Below, in pieces: positions 35,401-47,010 of a stretch of DNA of 64,000 nt. Origin of the DNA: Isoetes taiwanensis (taxonomy: Eukaryota > Streptophyta > Lycopodiopsida > Isoetales > Isoetaceae); the NCBI GenBank assembly GCA_021234155.1, contig JAJEKV010000003.1, positions 18,088,386 through 18,152,385 on the forward strand, written 5' to 3'. The translations under genes and the position numbers were made by a program. A model generated the notes under the pieces. The model was not told the DNA's origin. It made no database searches and saw only the letters and a program-made list of their open reading frames with translations. Numbering within the stretch: the stretch's first letter is position 1; every line of letters begins with the position of its first letter.

Positions 35401-38400
35401 ACAAGGTAATATGCAACCTGCTTGATAATTGATTTTGTGATTCACAAAATGGAACCCATGGTCACTGACAAATTCCGTAGGGCATCCAAAATGCGTGAAG
35501 ATGTACGTGAACGTGAACAGAATGTGAACTTCAAGCACGTGAACCTGAACAGAACGTGAACTTCACAGTACACGCGCGGTGCACGGTGCTGACCTCCTTA
35601 TTGCCTAGAACACAGGCTTCAGCCCATTTTGTAGCATAATAATCCGTGAGGACAATAATGTATCGAACACGTGTATTTCGAGCAGGAGGATCAATAGGTC
35701 TAACAAAATGAATCCCCCATTTGCTGAAAGGATGTGCCATAGCAACAAATGTTAACGGGAGAGCATCAAATGCCATGGGTGGTCCTACCCATTGGCAAAC
35801 ATCACACTGATGAGCATAAGCGTGAGTGTCTTTGTATAGCATGAGCCAATAACATCCTGCAAAGACAATCTTATGAGTCATGTTATAAGCCTGCCGAACA
35901 ATGCTCTAGATTTCATGTCCTTACCCTTTCTATACAGATGGAGATGGCCTGGAACCATAGTGTAGTTACAAACTTCTTGTAGGAACTATTGACGATGAGC
36001 ATGTATTTTCTCAAGAAACTTAAGAAAAGCATATATGATCTGAAACAGGCACCAAGATGTTGGAACATGAAGATGTCTAATGCATTTCTCATTGATATGA
36101 AATATCAAAGGTTGGGGGCACATCCTAGTTTATGTTATAAGTTCCAGAACACGTTAGTCTCCATTATTTTGCTATATGTAGATGACACCATAATGACAGG
36201 GGATGCTGAGGCACTCATACACTCCACCAAAGCTAGCCTCAATGTTCGTTTTGAGGTAACAGACTTAGGGGTCTTGCATTACTGTCTTGGCATCGAAATT
36301 GGCAAACCTCTATAGGAATTTTTCTATCACAACAGAAGTACACAGCAAAAATTCTTGAGAAGTATCAAGGTCAGATTGTACAGCCTCACCAAATCCATCT
36401 GAACCAGGCCAACAACTAATATTACACATTGGGGATGAAGATGTTGATTGCACATTGTAGGAGTCCTCTCTAGGTTCGTGACGCATCCTAAAGAGATTGA
36501 TTGGAATGCAACAAAGCGAATCCGTCAATATCTCAGAGGAACTGCTAAAGAAGGACTGAGTTATACAAGAGTGTTGAATCCTCAACTAGTTCTTTACTCT
36601 GATTCAGACATAGCATCAACAAGCATTGACTATCGCGAATGTCTATCAGGGTATAACTCCTTTTTTGGAGGAAGTCCCGTTAGTTGGAAGTCACAAAAGC
36701 AAGAAACTAATAGCATTAGCACAACTGAAGCTGAGCTCAAAGCTTTCACACTTAGTGTTCAGGAAATGCTATGGCCAGTACACCTATTTGAAGATCTCGG
36801 CATTCTCACAACTCCTGCAATGATTTATTGTGATAACATTGCGGCTATTCAGCATGCCAAAGACCAGATGCATCTTCAAATTAAGCACATGGACATCAAA
36901 CTCTGCTTTGTTCGAGAACAGCTATACAAAATGGACAGTTCAATCTCTCTTACTGCTCAACCAAATCTGTAATGACCTTTGATACCGCATCTCCAACAAG
37001 GTGCATGAGACCTGTCCTTTGCGGGGTTACAACTGTCATGTTTGAGCTTACCATTTGTGTATCAGAAGTTTCATAACTCAATCGAACCCTATGTTTTTGC
37101 TCAGCTTCAACCAATAAGTTCTGAATTTCTGTAAATGTCCAGGTAACCTTTTTCTGAGTTCGAAATGTTGTAAATGTTCAAGAGGTGGGTAATCATACCT
37201 TCTGCTCTAATAGCTCCCGCTTCTGCTATTAATTCTTCTTTGAGAAGTTGCAACTGAGCTTGCATTTTTTCCTTGTAAACTCCGACACAGCTTCGAGCAA
37301 TGAGTTCTGAACTTCTGTAAATATCTAGGTGACTTCTTTCTTAATTCCATCCATTGTAGTATGCAAATATTGGATAGTCATAGCTTCTTCTGTAATAGCC
37401 CTTTTAAATAATCTCCCATGCTTCTGCATTGGTCAAGATTCTAGAGTGGCCTAACACTTTCAAACTAGGATGGTGCATAAAGATATCATTTATGTCTTGG
37501 CCAAACGATGCATTATGCATTTTGGAAAATTTACAACAGAGACTGATTCTATGCTTTCCTGCTATACAGTGTCGCTGAACGCGTAGCATGGGAGAGGGGA
37601 GAAGAAATAGGGAAAAGTGTTGGATATATTATCCGATTGGAGAGTGCAGAACCAAGGCCTCATGGAAGTATTCTTTATTGCACAACTGGTATTCTGCTCC
37701 GACGTCTGCAGGTAAGAATCTGCAAGCTTGCCCACATACATCAACCTTCGAAAATGGCCATAGATTCGCCCATGCTCCAGCTTTATTTTTGTGACTTGGG
37801 CAACTAAACATGAGGTCTATACCCCGAATAAGAACATTGAAAAACATTAGTAATGTAGATAACCACAGGGAAAAAGGTACACGGTTATAGGTTTGACTAT
37901 ATAATGATGGTGACTCTTTCTTGTATGCTTGGCAATATTTATCTGCTGCCAGCTTGTAGCTGCTAGATCTGCATGCTCCGTGGCAGGTATTTCTGTCCCC
38001 TGTTAACACTATATGGCTTACTGCTGCCAGAAATTGGACCACTTTAATGTGCCTGTGTACACTTGTTTTTGAGAAAGTTCAACTTTCTGCTCCGATAAAA
38101 CGTGTGCCATGCATCATGCCATTCTGTGTTTTTAAGTGGATAGCATTCATATGCTGTTACATAGTAGAATAGGTTCTCCTTAGATAATTATTTTCTGTTC
38201 GGCAAAATATTTCGAACTTGGAACATGTGGAAGTAGCATGGTTTATATCTTTGACATATAAAGTGATTTGTGCCAAATATCTGTGGTAGAGAGCTGATGG
38301 ACTTGCCAATGTTAGTCACCTGATAATTGATGAAGCACATGAGCGCGATGTGCACACAGACTTCTTACTTGTAGCAGTGCGTGAAATATTAAAATCCCAT

Positions 38401-41108
38401 CCGTCGCTTCGCCTGATTATCATGAGTGCAACTATTAACGTGGACCTTTTTACTAGGTAATTAATCTGTTTGGTGGTTTTTGTTTGGACTAAGTGTTTTC
38501 TGCACATGATCCTAATGGTCTGCGTCTGCAGATATTTTGTCGGATGTGCACACTTGAACATATCTGGGAAGTCTTTTCCTGTAGAAGTGTGCTTCCTGGA
38601 GGATATCCAATCTTTCCTTGAACGACATGGTGTTCCAGCATCGGCAGTGGAAAATATTCAAACTTCTGATGATGACGAAGTCGATATTGATCTTGTGTCT
38701 AACGTTATATTATCTGTCTCGAGTTGCCTTCCCAAAAGTGATGGTGCCATATTGTGCTTTCTGCCTGTGAGTCTTTACGAGCATAAAGCAAGGAGCTTTT
38801 ATAATCAATAAATGTGCTCTCCCATGTCATTTAATTTGATTGTTTTAATCAGGGTTGGGATGCCATATTAAAAGTGAGAGACCGCTTGAGAAAGCTAGAG
38901 GGGACCAGAAAATCTTTGATGATCGTTCCTCTTCATTCTTTACTACCAAGTGATGAACAAAGACTTGCATTCTCTCATTCTCCTGTTGGCCTGAGGAAGG
39001 TGCGTTGCAGAAACTGGTCAGTGTATAAGCATTTTGCTCAATTCCTGGTATAAATGGTTCCCCTTTTCTGTTATCAGGTGGTTCTGTCAACGAATATAGC
39101 AGAGACAAGTATCACAATCGATGATATCATATGTGTTATTGACTCAGGGAAAATGAAAGAGAAGAAGCACGAGCCATCTCGTAATATGGCAACTTTGAGG
39201 ATGCAGGTAGTTGATAAAAAGCACCTTTACCTGCTGTTGGAAATTTTAATCTTGAGCATGTATGTAATCTTTCACGCAGTGGATATCACAAGCCAGTGCA
39301 CGCCAACGACAGGGCAGAGCGGGCCGTGTCCAAGCAGGGTTTTGTTTCCGCCTTTACACAAAAGAGGTAGCTCAGCTTTTATTATATTGCATAGGAAAGT
39401 TAGTTTTCTAATGACTAGAAGACATAGAAAACATACGTTTCTAATGACTAAGAAGACATAGAAAACATACGTGTTTTGCTTTACCAAGAATAATTCAACT
39501 TTCTATGACTCGAGAATCATAACCGTATCATTAATGGGAATTCATTTTTAATGGAGACTTAAATATTCTAACGATTTGGTTTTGTGTGACTCTGATTATA
39601 GATCTAACCATACAGTCATTGTGCATGTGACTTTCTTGCATGCTTGCCATTTCTTCGAAGGATCTTATGTGTGCGTTTCATGAAGTTTGTTAAGTATGAC
39701 CTTTATGAAACATGTCTGCAGCCAAGTATTGTGGGAGTATTAGTAAGAAGCCTTTAATTGTCTCTCTTTCTTAACGTTGTTATGGATGTTTCTGAATGCA
39801 ATGGCGGCCAAATTTACCAGACATATCAGAGAATGGATGAGCATCACAAGCCCGAAATACAACGCATACCACTTGAAGAGTTGTGCTTGCAAGTGAAAGC
39901 TTTTGCTCTGGCTAATTTGGTAATTATATTTTGTAAGTTGGGTCCTGCTAGAAAATACTTTTTCTCATAATTATTCACCCCTACAGGTTAGCATTAGAAG
40001 ATACCATCAGGGTAATGAAATAGCACTTGCTTCAATAGGAGGTCTTACTGATGACGTTGCTGTATTCCTTTCAAAGGCATTAGAACCACCTCAAGCTGTT
40101 GCCGTGGAAACTGCTATTCACGTGCTCCAGCAGATGGGTGCTATGGATGAGTGGCAGAATTTGACACCAATAGGAAGAACCTTGGCAAAGCTGAATGTAC
40201 ACCCTCGGTATGGGAAAATGCTAATGTACGGGGCTCTGTTAGGTTGCTTAGAACCAATTTTGACCATTGCAGCAGCTGCATGTTACAAGGACCCCTTTGC
40301 TGTATCCTTTAATAAGAATGGAAAGGCCGGCAAAACAAGGCAGAAGTTTGCTGTGCTTTTTGCATATGGCAGTGATCATCTATCTCTGGTCACCACCTTT
40401 GAGCAATGGATGGCAGCACATGAAGTTGGGGAAGGACATTTATTTTGTGAAAAAAACTCTCTCTCCCATGTTGTTATGAAGCTTATTGCAGGTACAAGGG
40501 AGCAGTTTAGGTTGGCACTGAAGGAAGCAGGATTCTTAGTTGGTGAGAGCAGGAATGCTAGCGCGGAGGCCAATGCACATCTTGCAAGATGTGTCCTTAT
40601 GGCTGGACTGTGCCCAAATATTGCAAAGTCTGAAATTTGCAAACAATCCAAGGGTGCAAAGCGTTCAACTTACCGCTGGACATTAGGATTTCGTGTCCAC
40701 AATGGTCGTGTACTCATGCATCCTGGTTCTATAGTGCAGGAAAAAGAGCTTGATGCAGGTTCACATCACTTCCTTGTTTTTGATGAGAGGGTCCAAAGTG
40801 TCCAGTATTTTGCTCAAGGATGCACACTTGTGCCATCTCTTGCCATCATTCTTTTCGGGTGGAAACTAACTGAATGCAGCAACTGTACAACCAGTCGAAT
40901 GTTACTAGAAGTTAATGACTGGTTGAAGTTTGATGTAGATAGGGAAGCTGGCGCACTCTTATTACAGCTTCACAGAACCTTTAATGATGTATTGTATAAA
41001 TGGATAGCTACAAACCAGCGTGCTGAGGCTGAAGTTAAGCTTGTGAATGTGGTTATTACCTTGTTGGTATCAGCAAGCACCCGAATGCTTCTTGGGACAG
41101 GTCAATGA
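26495..41108 (+). CDS. DHX9/MLE-like DEAH RNA helicase with two dsRBDs
   Basis: ATP-dependent RNA/RNP helicase. Exons: 26495-26758, 26936-27025, 27094-27270, 27344-27547, 27645-27998, 28077-28171, 37570-37711, 38290-38456, 38532-38766, 38853-38999, 39078-39206, 39280-39366, 39821-39919, 39987-41108. All phases fit, giving 1103 aa. Domains: dsRBD1 about 55-122 ([18 protein letters not shown]), dsRBD2 about 165-230 ([12 protein letters not shown]), Walker [11 protein letters not shown] ending at 363, [14 protein letters not shown] 456-459, SAT 488-490, QRQGRAGR 677-684, then HA2 and OB-fold. RFES-type [17 protein letters not shown] and [10 protein letters not shown] resemble animal RHA/DHX9 rather than DHX36. 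The donor after exon 2 (GTCTGT) is weak, and exon 13 could instead start at 39830. It appears intact; the 9.4-kb intron 6 is full of retroelements. Confidence 0.92.
29380..30480 (+). pseudogene. Copia gag and RNase H scraps
   Basis: ORF 29387-29656 resembles a copia gag ([21 protein letters not shown], then [18 protein letters not shown]). A decayed zinc knuckle ([16 protein letters not shown]) lies near 29950. RNase H scraps follow near 30190-30260 ([20 protein letters not shown]) and 30400-30470 ([11 protein letters not shown]). Protease, integrase and RT are missing between them. Confidence 0.65.
30935..31130. repeat. Copia LTR-like repeat units
   Basis: Two units starting TGTTAG (30935 and 31015) share GTGTCTCTT, CTGATGTGTCATGTGGATG and a following TAGTCAGT with AGCTTA. 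The second unit contains a TATA-like GCCTATATAA. The same unit recurs twice at 31853-32045, so these are probably LTR fragments of the intron's copia family. Confidence 0.65.
31445..31807 (+). pseudogene. Copia RNase H fragment
   Basis: 120 codons with copia RNase H blocks: [19 protein letters not shown], then [27 protein letters not shown], then [11 protein letters not shown] short gap and a purine-rich GGATGG precede the LTR-like units at 31853, the expected order for a copia 3' end. Confidence 0.85.
31853..32045. repeat. Probable copia 3' LTR fragment, two internal units
   Basis: Units at 31853 and 31964 both begin TGTTAGTACTTAG and share the CTGATGTG(T/G)CATG(T/C) core; the second has CTATATAAGC. 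They match the units at 30935 and 31015. It follows RNase H directly, so it is likely the 3' LTR of that fragment. Confidence 0.65.
32180..33060 (-). pseudogene. Antisense copia integrase/linker relic
   Basis: On the minus strand, about 32870-32650 gives integrase words in broken frames ([15 protein letters not shown] and then HKNRTFWN, the AERKNRT block). 32462-32184 gives the linker [12 protein letters not shown]. Orientation is opposite to the copia pieces on either side, so it is a separate insertion. Confidence 0.6.
33843..34094 (+). repeat. ~132-bp duplication containing the copia protease active site
   Basis: The block from the ATTGACATTGACATT run through GATGATGTCTGGCTCATTG and TTCTGGAGCC occurs twice (active-site words at 33933 and 34065). 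Both copies encode WLIDSGA. Only the second goes on to TKHLVG as in a normal protease. Confidence 0.85.
34846..34900 (+). repeat. 27-bp tandem duplication in copia integrase
   Basis: ATACTTGTCTCATGACTTCG is present twice in a row and introduces a TAA between the copies of YLSHDFD. Confidence 0.8.
35420..35900 (-). pseudogene. Antisense Ty3/gypsy integrase fragment
   Basis: On the minus strand, 35881-35531 encodes the zinc-binding end (HQCDVCQ) and the first catalytic block ([12 protein letters not shown], then [13 protein letters not shown]). ORF 35538-35329 continues with [17 protein letters not shown], the second Asp block. Between them GTGAAC-type repeats (about 35506-35570) disrupt the frame. 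It replaces the RT start of the sense copia element. Confidence 0.85.
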
Positions 41109-41754
41109 ATTTTTACACCTTTTTGTGCTTGGCATAGAAGGTTCATAGGCGTGCTTACATAGAATCTGTGTGACTTTGACGTGTCATCTGCACCATTTGA
41201 TTGAGTAGGACCCCGCAATACCACACGACATAACGCCTTGTTCCTTGAGATGGCATGAAATTTGGCTATCAAACACATCTGGGAAACCTGTAAACAAGAT
41301 GCCTTCAGCCCAAGGTTCTCTACATATCAATTTCTTCTGATAACACCCAATGCTCCATTAATCGCGCCGCACTACCTCCACAAATCCGCTTTTAATTCGG
41401 ACTTTAAAGCGAATTACCCTGATTCGCTTAAAAGAGAGGGACCTTTATTTTTCATAATTGTGAAAATACGCCAAACTTTTGAAATTGTAAAAAATACCCT
41501 AATTTTGGGCTGCCACTACTTGGCCGTGTGGTACTCGATGCAAGGTTCAAAAATAGTAATATGTTTAGCCATTACAAGAAATTTATTGTGGCGGCTAAAG
41601 ATGCCACAAACTTTTCTCTTTCGCGACTTTAGATAGCCGACACATCTCACTAATCAACACATCTCACTAATCAAAGGCTATTTTTACACCACCTATTTGT
41701 ATTCTAAGTCATATATAATGTATATATATCTTTCATAGGCAATCATTGAATATC

Positions 41755-41866
41755 TAGCATTATAACAGGGGGTTACTTTTGTATTTTTGTACGTTTTTTA
41801 CTAAGGTTTTGCTATGATTTTGTGGTGTATTTCAATTGACGTACTAATGCGTACATCTAGAGTGCG
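41755..41866. repeat. Dispersed repeat copy 1 (inverted mate at 49330)
   Basis: About 112 bp running from the AACAGGGGGTT phrase to GCGTACATCTAGAGTGC. The reverse complement of 49330-49447 matches it with scattered changes. Confidence 0.75.
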
Positions 41867-43971
41867 CATACGCTTTCATTGTTTTTTATGGCACTTAGAC
41901 AATGGTCTAACCCCTTGAAAAAAAAAATGTACTATATTGAAAAAAAAAAAATTTGAATATGGCATGCAAGGCTCGAGAGGTGTTACTTTAGGGTTCTTCT
42001 GGAATTAGGGTTCTCCTGGAAAGACCTACTGAAGCTCTGTTCTTCTGCATTACTAACAAGTTTCGAATTTCATCCTCTCTTGATGGGCTTCAGTTTTCAT
42101 CAGGCAAATCCTTATAACAGATCCGAGAACTTAATGTCTCCCATTGCGTAATGTATTCCATTGTTTTTGCAAAGCACACATGGTCGGAACTTGCAGGGAT
42201 TTCAGGGCTGTGACAAGCTATATGACCCTTTCTATGCAAGGACAGATGTAGATGTGTTTAATCGTCAGGTGGGCAGGTGGGCAGATAGATGATCCAGGAT
42301 TCAGGGCGTTTTTGTCTGCAGCAGAATCTAGTTCAAAGCATTCAGAACTGATGTGGATAATCTAGTTAGAGAACGCATCAAAATCAAACAAAGGGTTTGT
42401 GCAGATAGATGATCCAGGGTTCAGGGCATTTTTGTTTGCTGATATGAATTCGCAAGCATCAATATTGTAAGTCATATCCATCTATTTCTATCCTTCTCGG
42501 GATTTGTTTTAACCAGGTACTGCTCTGAAAAGCTCCTTTACAATGCAATTGATTGTTAGCCAAATAAGGTGCGTCGTATGCAACGGCGTTTAGCCCAGGG
42601 GATTTGCTATGAAGCTGGAGACCATAAGAATCGTGACTCTAGACTTACCCCAGGTCTGTACTCTATCTCTTTGATGGATAGGGTGCGTTCTCATCTTTGG
42701 AAAGCTTTGCCTTCACAAAGTTTTTGAAGGCAAGAAACAACCGATTTATGTTGGTTAAAGGTGTGCTTAAAGTTCTCATTGTCGCCAGAAGTTTGATTGC
42801 TTGGGAGATGATTCCTAAAGAAAATTTGGTGCATCGTCTTCTCCGCTTTAATCGGGTTGTACTCCCTTCTCCTCGGGGCATCCGTATGCAAAAAAAGTTG
42901 AGTTAGAAGCAAAATGTAAGCATGGGCCATTTTATATTGCTCCGGGGCGTGTTTTTTGAACTGTTATGGCTACAAATGGAAGTGCCATTGCCAATGGCGA
43001 GTCTTCAATGTCAATCGTAAGTTGCTTCTTTGCTCTGTTTTTTGTAGCATAAACAAATTGTCTGGTAAGAACTAGGGATCAATTATCAAGTACATTCCAA
43101 AGAACTCAATGTTTGATGAAAAATAAACTTATTGCGTGCAAAGATTTCAGATATCACATCGCCTTATCGCCTTGGGGCGGTTCTAGTTTTCTGTGGTGTT
43201 TGGTGAGCACAATTTCCATATTCTTAAGCTTCATGCATGCCTTGTTCTAAAAAGGCTGTGGAATATAGAGAGAGGCTCTCCCCTGGTTTTGGCAGTGAAT
43301 ACCTCTAAGATTATCCTGCAAAAGTCATATTAAGTCTTTATGCAGCTCATAGCTTGTCCTATATAAGGTTGACACTGAATAGGTGAAGACATTAAGTAAA
43401 ATCAATCAGGTAATATAGGTAATATACAGACTCAATTTTCTGAATCCATGGCTAGTTGCTGTACAAATATCAAGATGGCCCATTGACCCATGAATCATAA
43501 ATGTATTGTGTGTGCATTTAAATCAAACATCATTTGTACCAAGTGATTTGTTGTTGCACTTGTGATTGATTACATAGTTTGTTGTTTTGCTTTCCTACAT
43601 TCCTTCATTGTAGTTCGACTATCGTGATAATCGATGGCTTCGTTATAGTGGATGCCTTCACCCTCAAGTTGCAATACCCAACTCATAGTCTATGTGAATA
43701 AAAATGTGGATAGCTTGCTTGAATATTTGTGGTACTTTGCATCAGTTTGAACCAATACCTCGTGAGATGGTATTGGTTGTGGCCATTTTGTAATTGGCCA
43801 TGATTGGGATGTGATTACCTTGCATATTTCTTTGAATGAATATGAGTCTTATTATCATGTTGATGTTTATAGTTCTACACAAGATATGTTGCTATTTCTT
43901 TGTTTCTCTCTTGTTGATTTCTTGTTTGTTTGTTTGTTAGGGCCCGAAGGGCCCAAAAAATTTTTTTAATG

Positions 43972-44424
43972 TAAAAACTAATATATAACTACCATTGACA
44001 TTAACAAACACAAACCATTGCATCCAACATATTTAAATTTAAATCCCCAAAAAAACCCTTGGTTTGGGTGCATATTCACACGGGGGGTTCGTTAGGGCGG
44101 AGAGCCCCAAAAATGATACAATACATGTACAAAATTAACACCATTCAGTACATTTCTCAAAACCTTATAGTATTTTGCAAACCTCAATATATTGTATACA
44201 AAAACTTGTACAGGCATACCCCACAAACGAGGATCGCTATGTACGGTCCAGATCGAAGAATAAAGGGCAAATATGCCCATCCGACAGCTCTCGATGCCCG
44301 GAGTAACCCCCCGTGTGAATATGCACCCAAACCAAAGGGGGTTTCAGGGGGATTTAAATTTAAATATGTTGGATGCAATGGTTTGTGTTTGTTAATGTCA
44401 ATGGTAGTTATATATTAGTTTTTA
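43972..44424. mobile_element. 453-bp long-TIR (fold-back) element
   Basis: The left arm starts TAAAAACTAATATATAAC (43972) and runs to about 44090. The right arm (about 44302-44424) is its inverted complement, including the words GGATTTAAATTTAAATATG and CATTGACATTAACAAACAC. Arms are about 120 bp with few changes, and the loop is about 210 bp. No coding capacity. This fits a MITE or fold-back element; target duplication is unclear. Confidence 0.8.
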
Positions 44425-44614
44425 TATTAGTTGGACAGGAGCTTCCAACTGCCAATGTTTTGTTTGCCTCCCAAATCTTCAGAGAATCATGAATATGAGT
44501 TGCTTGCTCTAAACAGGCCGATAGCTTTGTCATGAACAGATCCGATTTGCAGCAAAATTACAATATGTGGCAACATTTTTGGCGAAGCTAGTGCGATAAT
44601 AGAATCAGAGGCAT

Positions 44615-44795
44615 GGGAAAACTACCAAAATACCCTTATGAGTTTGTGTAATTACCAAAATACCCTTATGAGTTTCAAAATTACCAAAATGCCCTTGTGT
44701 ATAGTAGGTTTGTGGGGGCATTTTGGTAATTTTAAAACTCATAAGGGCATTTTGGTAATTACACAAACTCATAAGGGTATTTTGGTAGTTTTCCC
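44615..44795. repeat. 181-bp near-perfect hairpin with internal repeats
   Basis: The sequence from GGGAAAACTACCAAAATACC to GGTATTTTGGTAGTTTTCCC is an inverted repeat: arms of about 78 bp and a loop near 44693-44717. Each arm also carries two to three tandem copies of a roughly 30-bp phrase around TACCAAAATACCCTTATGAG. A transcript of it would fold into a long, almost fully paired stem, similar to precursors of hairpin small RNAs. Confidence 0.85.
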
Positions 44796-47010
44796 TTTGA
44801 GCATCTGATAAGGTGATTTCACCTAGGGTGAAATCACATCTACATCCAAGCAAGTTTTTAAAAATCCAACAGCCAATAAAATTTCATAAATCATGTTTCT
44901 TGGGTGCAACTGCTATCACACTACGGTTGGCCTGGACATAAAAAAATCTTTGGCAGGCCCCAAAGTTCTCGACACCCTCCCCCGAAGTTTTTAGCCACCG
45001 CTAGCTCAATGCCACGTTGAAGAAAAATATCAAAAGAAAAAAATTAAGGTTCTTGGAACCCCAGATTAACTTGTGTTAATATGATTCTAACATCGAATTT
45101 GCTATTTGTGAAAATAAATTGGTAAAAACCACCAATTTGCGGAGTATTGGAGTCTAACCTAAGATTATTTGGACCGTTTTGAGCAATTCTAGAGTATGCT
45201 ACTCTAATCTGAGGCCATTAAGAGCGGTTTGGAGTAATCAATAGCCTAATCCAGAGATAAATTATCATTTCTTTTTCTTCTTCCAAACCCACAAATGTTG
45301 GATATGGCAAACAGATTTTGGGTGTTAATGTGATGCCTCTGCCTAGGATAGGAAAAAAACACTTTATGGGCATCTTGTAGTGCGAAAATTTGATGGCTTT
45401 CATGCCCTTTTTTTGCTATTTTTCTCATCAAAACGGGCAAGAAAAAAACATGCCCTGCATATAAAGGCCATCAATAGTTAAATGCCTGTCATACGTCATT
45501 TGAAGGGCTAAAATGTAGATTTGCCTGTCAATTTTTCCTGTAGTCCATCCACAAAATATATTTTATGTAATGTGGTTTGAGTATGGTTTATACTTGTATT
45601 TTTACATGTAACATTATATATAAAAATATTTAGGAAGGTCCATGGTTTGGTTAGTGGTTATTATAATATTTGATATGCTTGCTTCAAATTTTAACACCCG
45701 TCAAGCACCGAGTAGGCATATTTAAAAATTTTGAACACTTCTTGTATTTTGTATCCACGGATTTTTTGGGTGGGAAAAATTGGGAAACAGCTGAGTGACT
45801 TGTGCCAAATCAATTGTATTGCTGAGGCTTTCAAATCTTTCGATCCAAAACCTTTCGATTGTAGTGGGATTTAAACAATTTACATGATTATAACAGCCGA
45901 AAGCAAGTCGAACAGATTACACTAGGTCGTAGATGTAGACAGCCGAGGTCGTTGTTTTCATACCTAGCCAGGTCGCATTCTCCATAAACCCATGTAGCAT
46001 GAGCTAGACATGTTCTACCAAACATTCTAAGCGAAAACACAAGAAAATGCTCACTCTCCAGCATTTTCTTATGTTACTTGAGATTTTAGGGACACTCTTT
46101 ATGTTTCGGAGTGTGTAACATAAGCTTAAATATTGTTTGTATGCCTTGCTTTTGGGGGGATAATACATCAAGTGATGTTGATAGTGAATCTTTGGGTTGT
46201 TTTTTAGTGTCTACTTTGATCATTAAAGTTCCTCCTTTATATTTTTTATTCAAATGCATCAGTTTTTGCTTGACAATGGGATTGGGGAGAGATTTGTGAC
46301 CAAATAAAATAGTATCCTTCGTTTGAAGCTTGATGGAAGACGTACAGCCAGGTGGATATCTACAACTTTCATTAATTCATAAATTTCTCTGATGTTTTTT
46401 TTTTTCTATTCATAGGAGTAGGTCCATCCAATAGAGAGAAGGAAAGCAGATCATTGTAGGTCTATGCTCTCTTTTTATGAATTGACTCAAACTTAAGTTG
46501 TTGTTGTTTTTTTTTCCAATTGTTGTTCAATGCTAATCAAAAGAATTTAATGTCGTTCACTAGTAGATTTGTAGATCTCAAAGTGATTGAATTTCAGGAG
46601 GTCATTAAAGATACGATCAATGCTCGTGAACGCGGGGTTATAGGTTTAAGCTCATACCTAAGCTAATTAGCCAAAACACGCTACGCTGCAAACCGTGACA
46701 TGTAGAATTTGGAGATGATGAATTTGCCGCGATTTCAAATCCCATGGTTTTTCGTAGTTCATGCTTGTCGCGTTTTCTTTTCCTGTCTGGCTTGTCATGG
46801 TTAGGGTAGACATTGGATCAAGGTATCAGCAGTGACAGTAAGATTGCAGGGCGGCATCTCAATTGCGGAAAAAAAACAGGGGGAACCGAGAAGCTTGAAC
46901 ATCTGACGGCTATAAGCAGGGTATATTGCAGGGGAAATCGTGCATTCTTGTGCATGGCGTGCTTAGGGTTTTGGTCTAGGAGCTGAGCTATCTAGAATGT
47001 GGATTTAAGA

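Larger units (their letters stand above)
33230..36972 (+). pseudogene. Ty1/copia element relic, gag to RNase H
   Basis: Plus-strand copia polyprotein in pieces: gag (33264-33750, ending in a knuckle remnant [12 protein letters not shown]), protease (DVWLIDSGA, seen twice), GAG-pre-integrase and HHCC (about 34470-34680), integrase core with SDNAREY and [11 protein letters not shown] (about 34830-35000), RT palm with [11 protein letters not shown] and YVDD (35989-36315), and RNase H (36448-36972, [19 protein letters not shown]). Many stops. Most of the N-terminal RT is missing where an antisense gypsy piece sits (35420-35900). Confidence 0.88.
28172..37569 (+). other. Helicase intron 6 (9.4 kb), filled with retroelements
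   Basis: Donor ATGAG|GTAGTT at 28171/28172 and acceptor CTATACAG|T at 37569/37570 join AG+T to a Ser codon inside the conserved motif Ia region ([19 protein letters not shown]), which fixes this intron. The other introns of the gene are about 70-580 bp. It holds several copia pieces in both directions, a gypsy integrase piece, and two diverged copies of a phrase AGTTCTGAA(T/C)TTCTGTAAAT near 37110 and 37290. Confidence 0.9.
41109..47010. other. Mostly non-coding 5.9 kb
   Basis: No gene supported. Besides the repeats listed separately, a phrase GCAGATAGATGATCCAGG with flanks is duplicated at about 42283 and 42402. A short ORF at 42697-42906 has no recognised motif. The helicase 3' UTR should begin at 41109. 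Confidence 0.5.

Noticed and set aside
42663-42930. Overlapping short ORFs on both strands
   Set aside because: Basic, low-information peptides with no splice or homology support.
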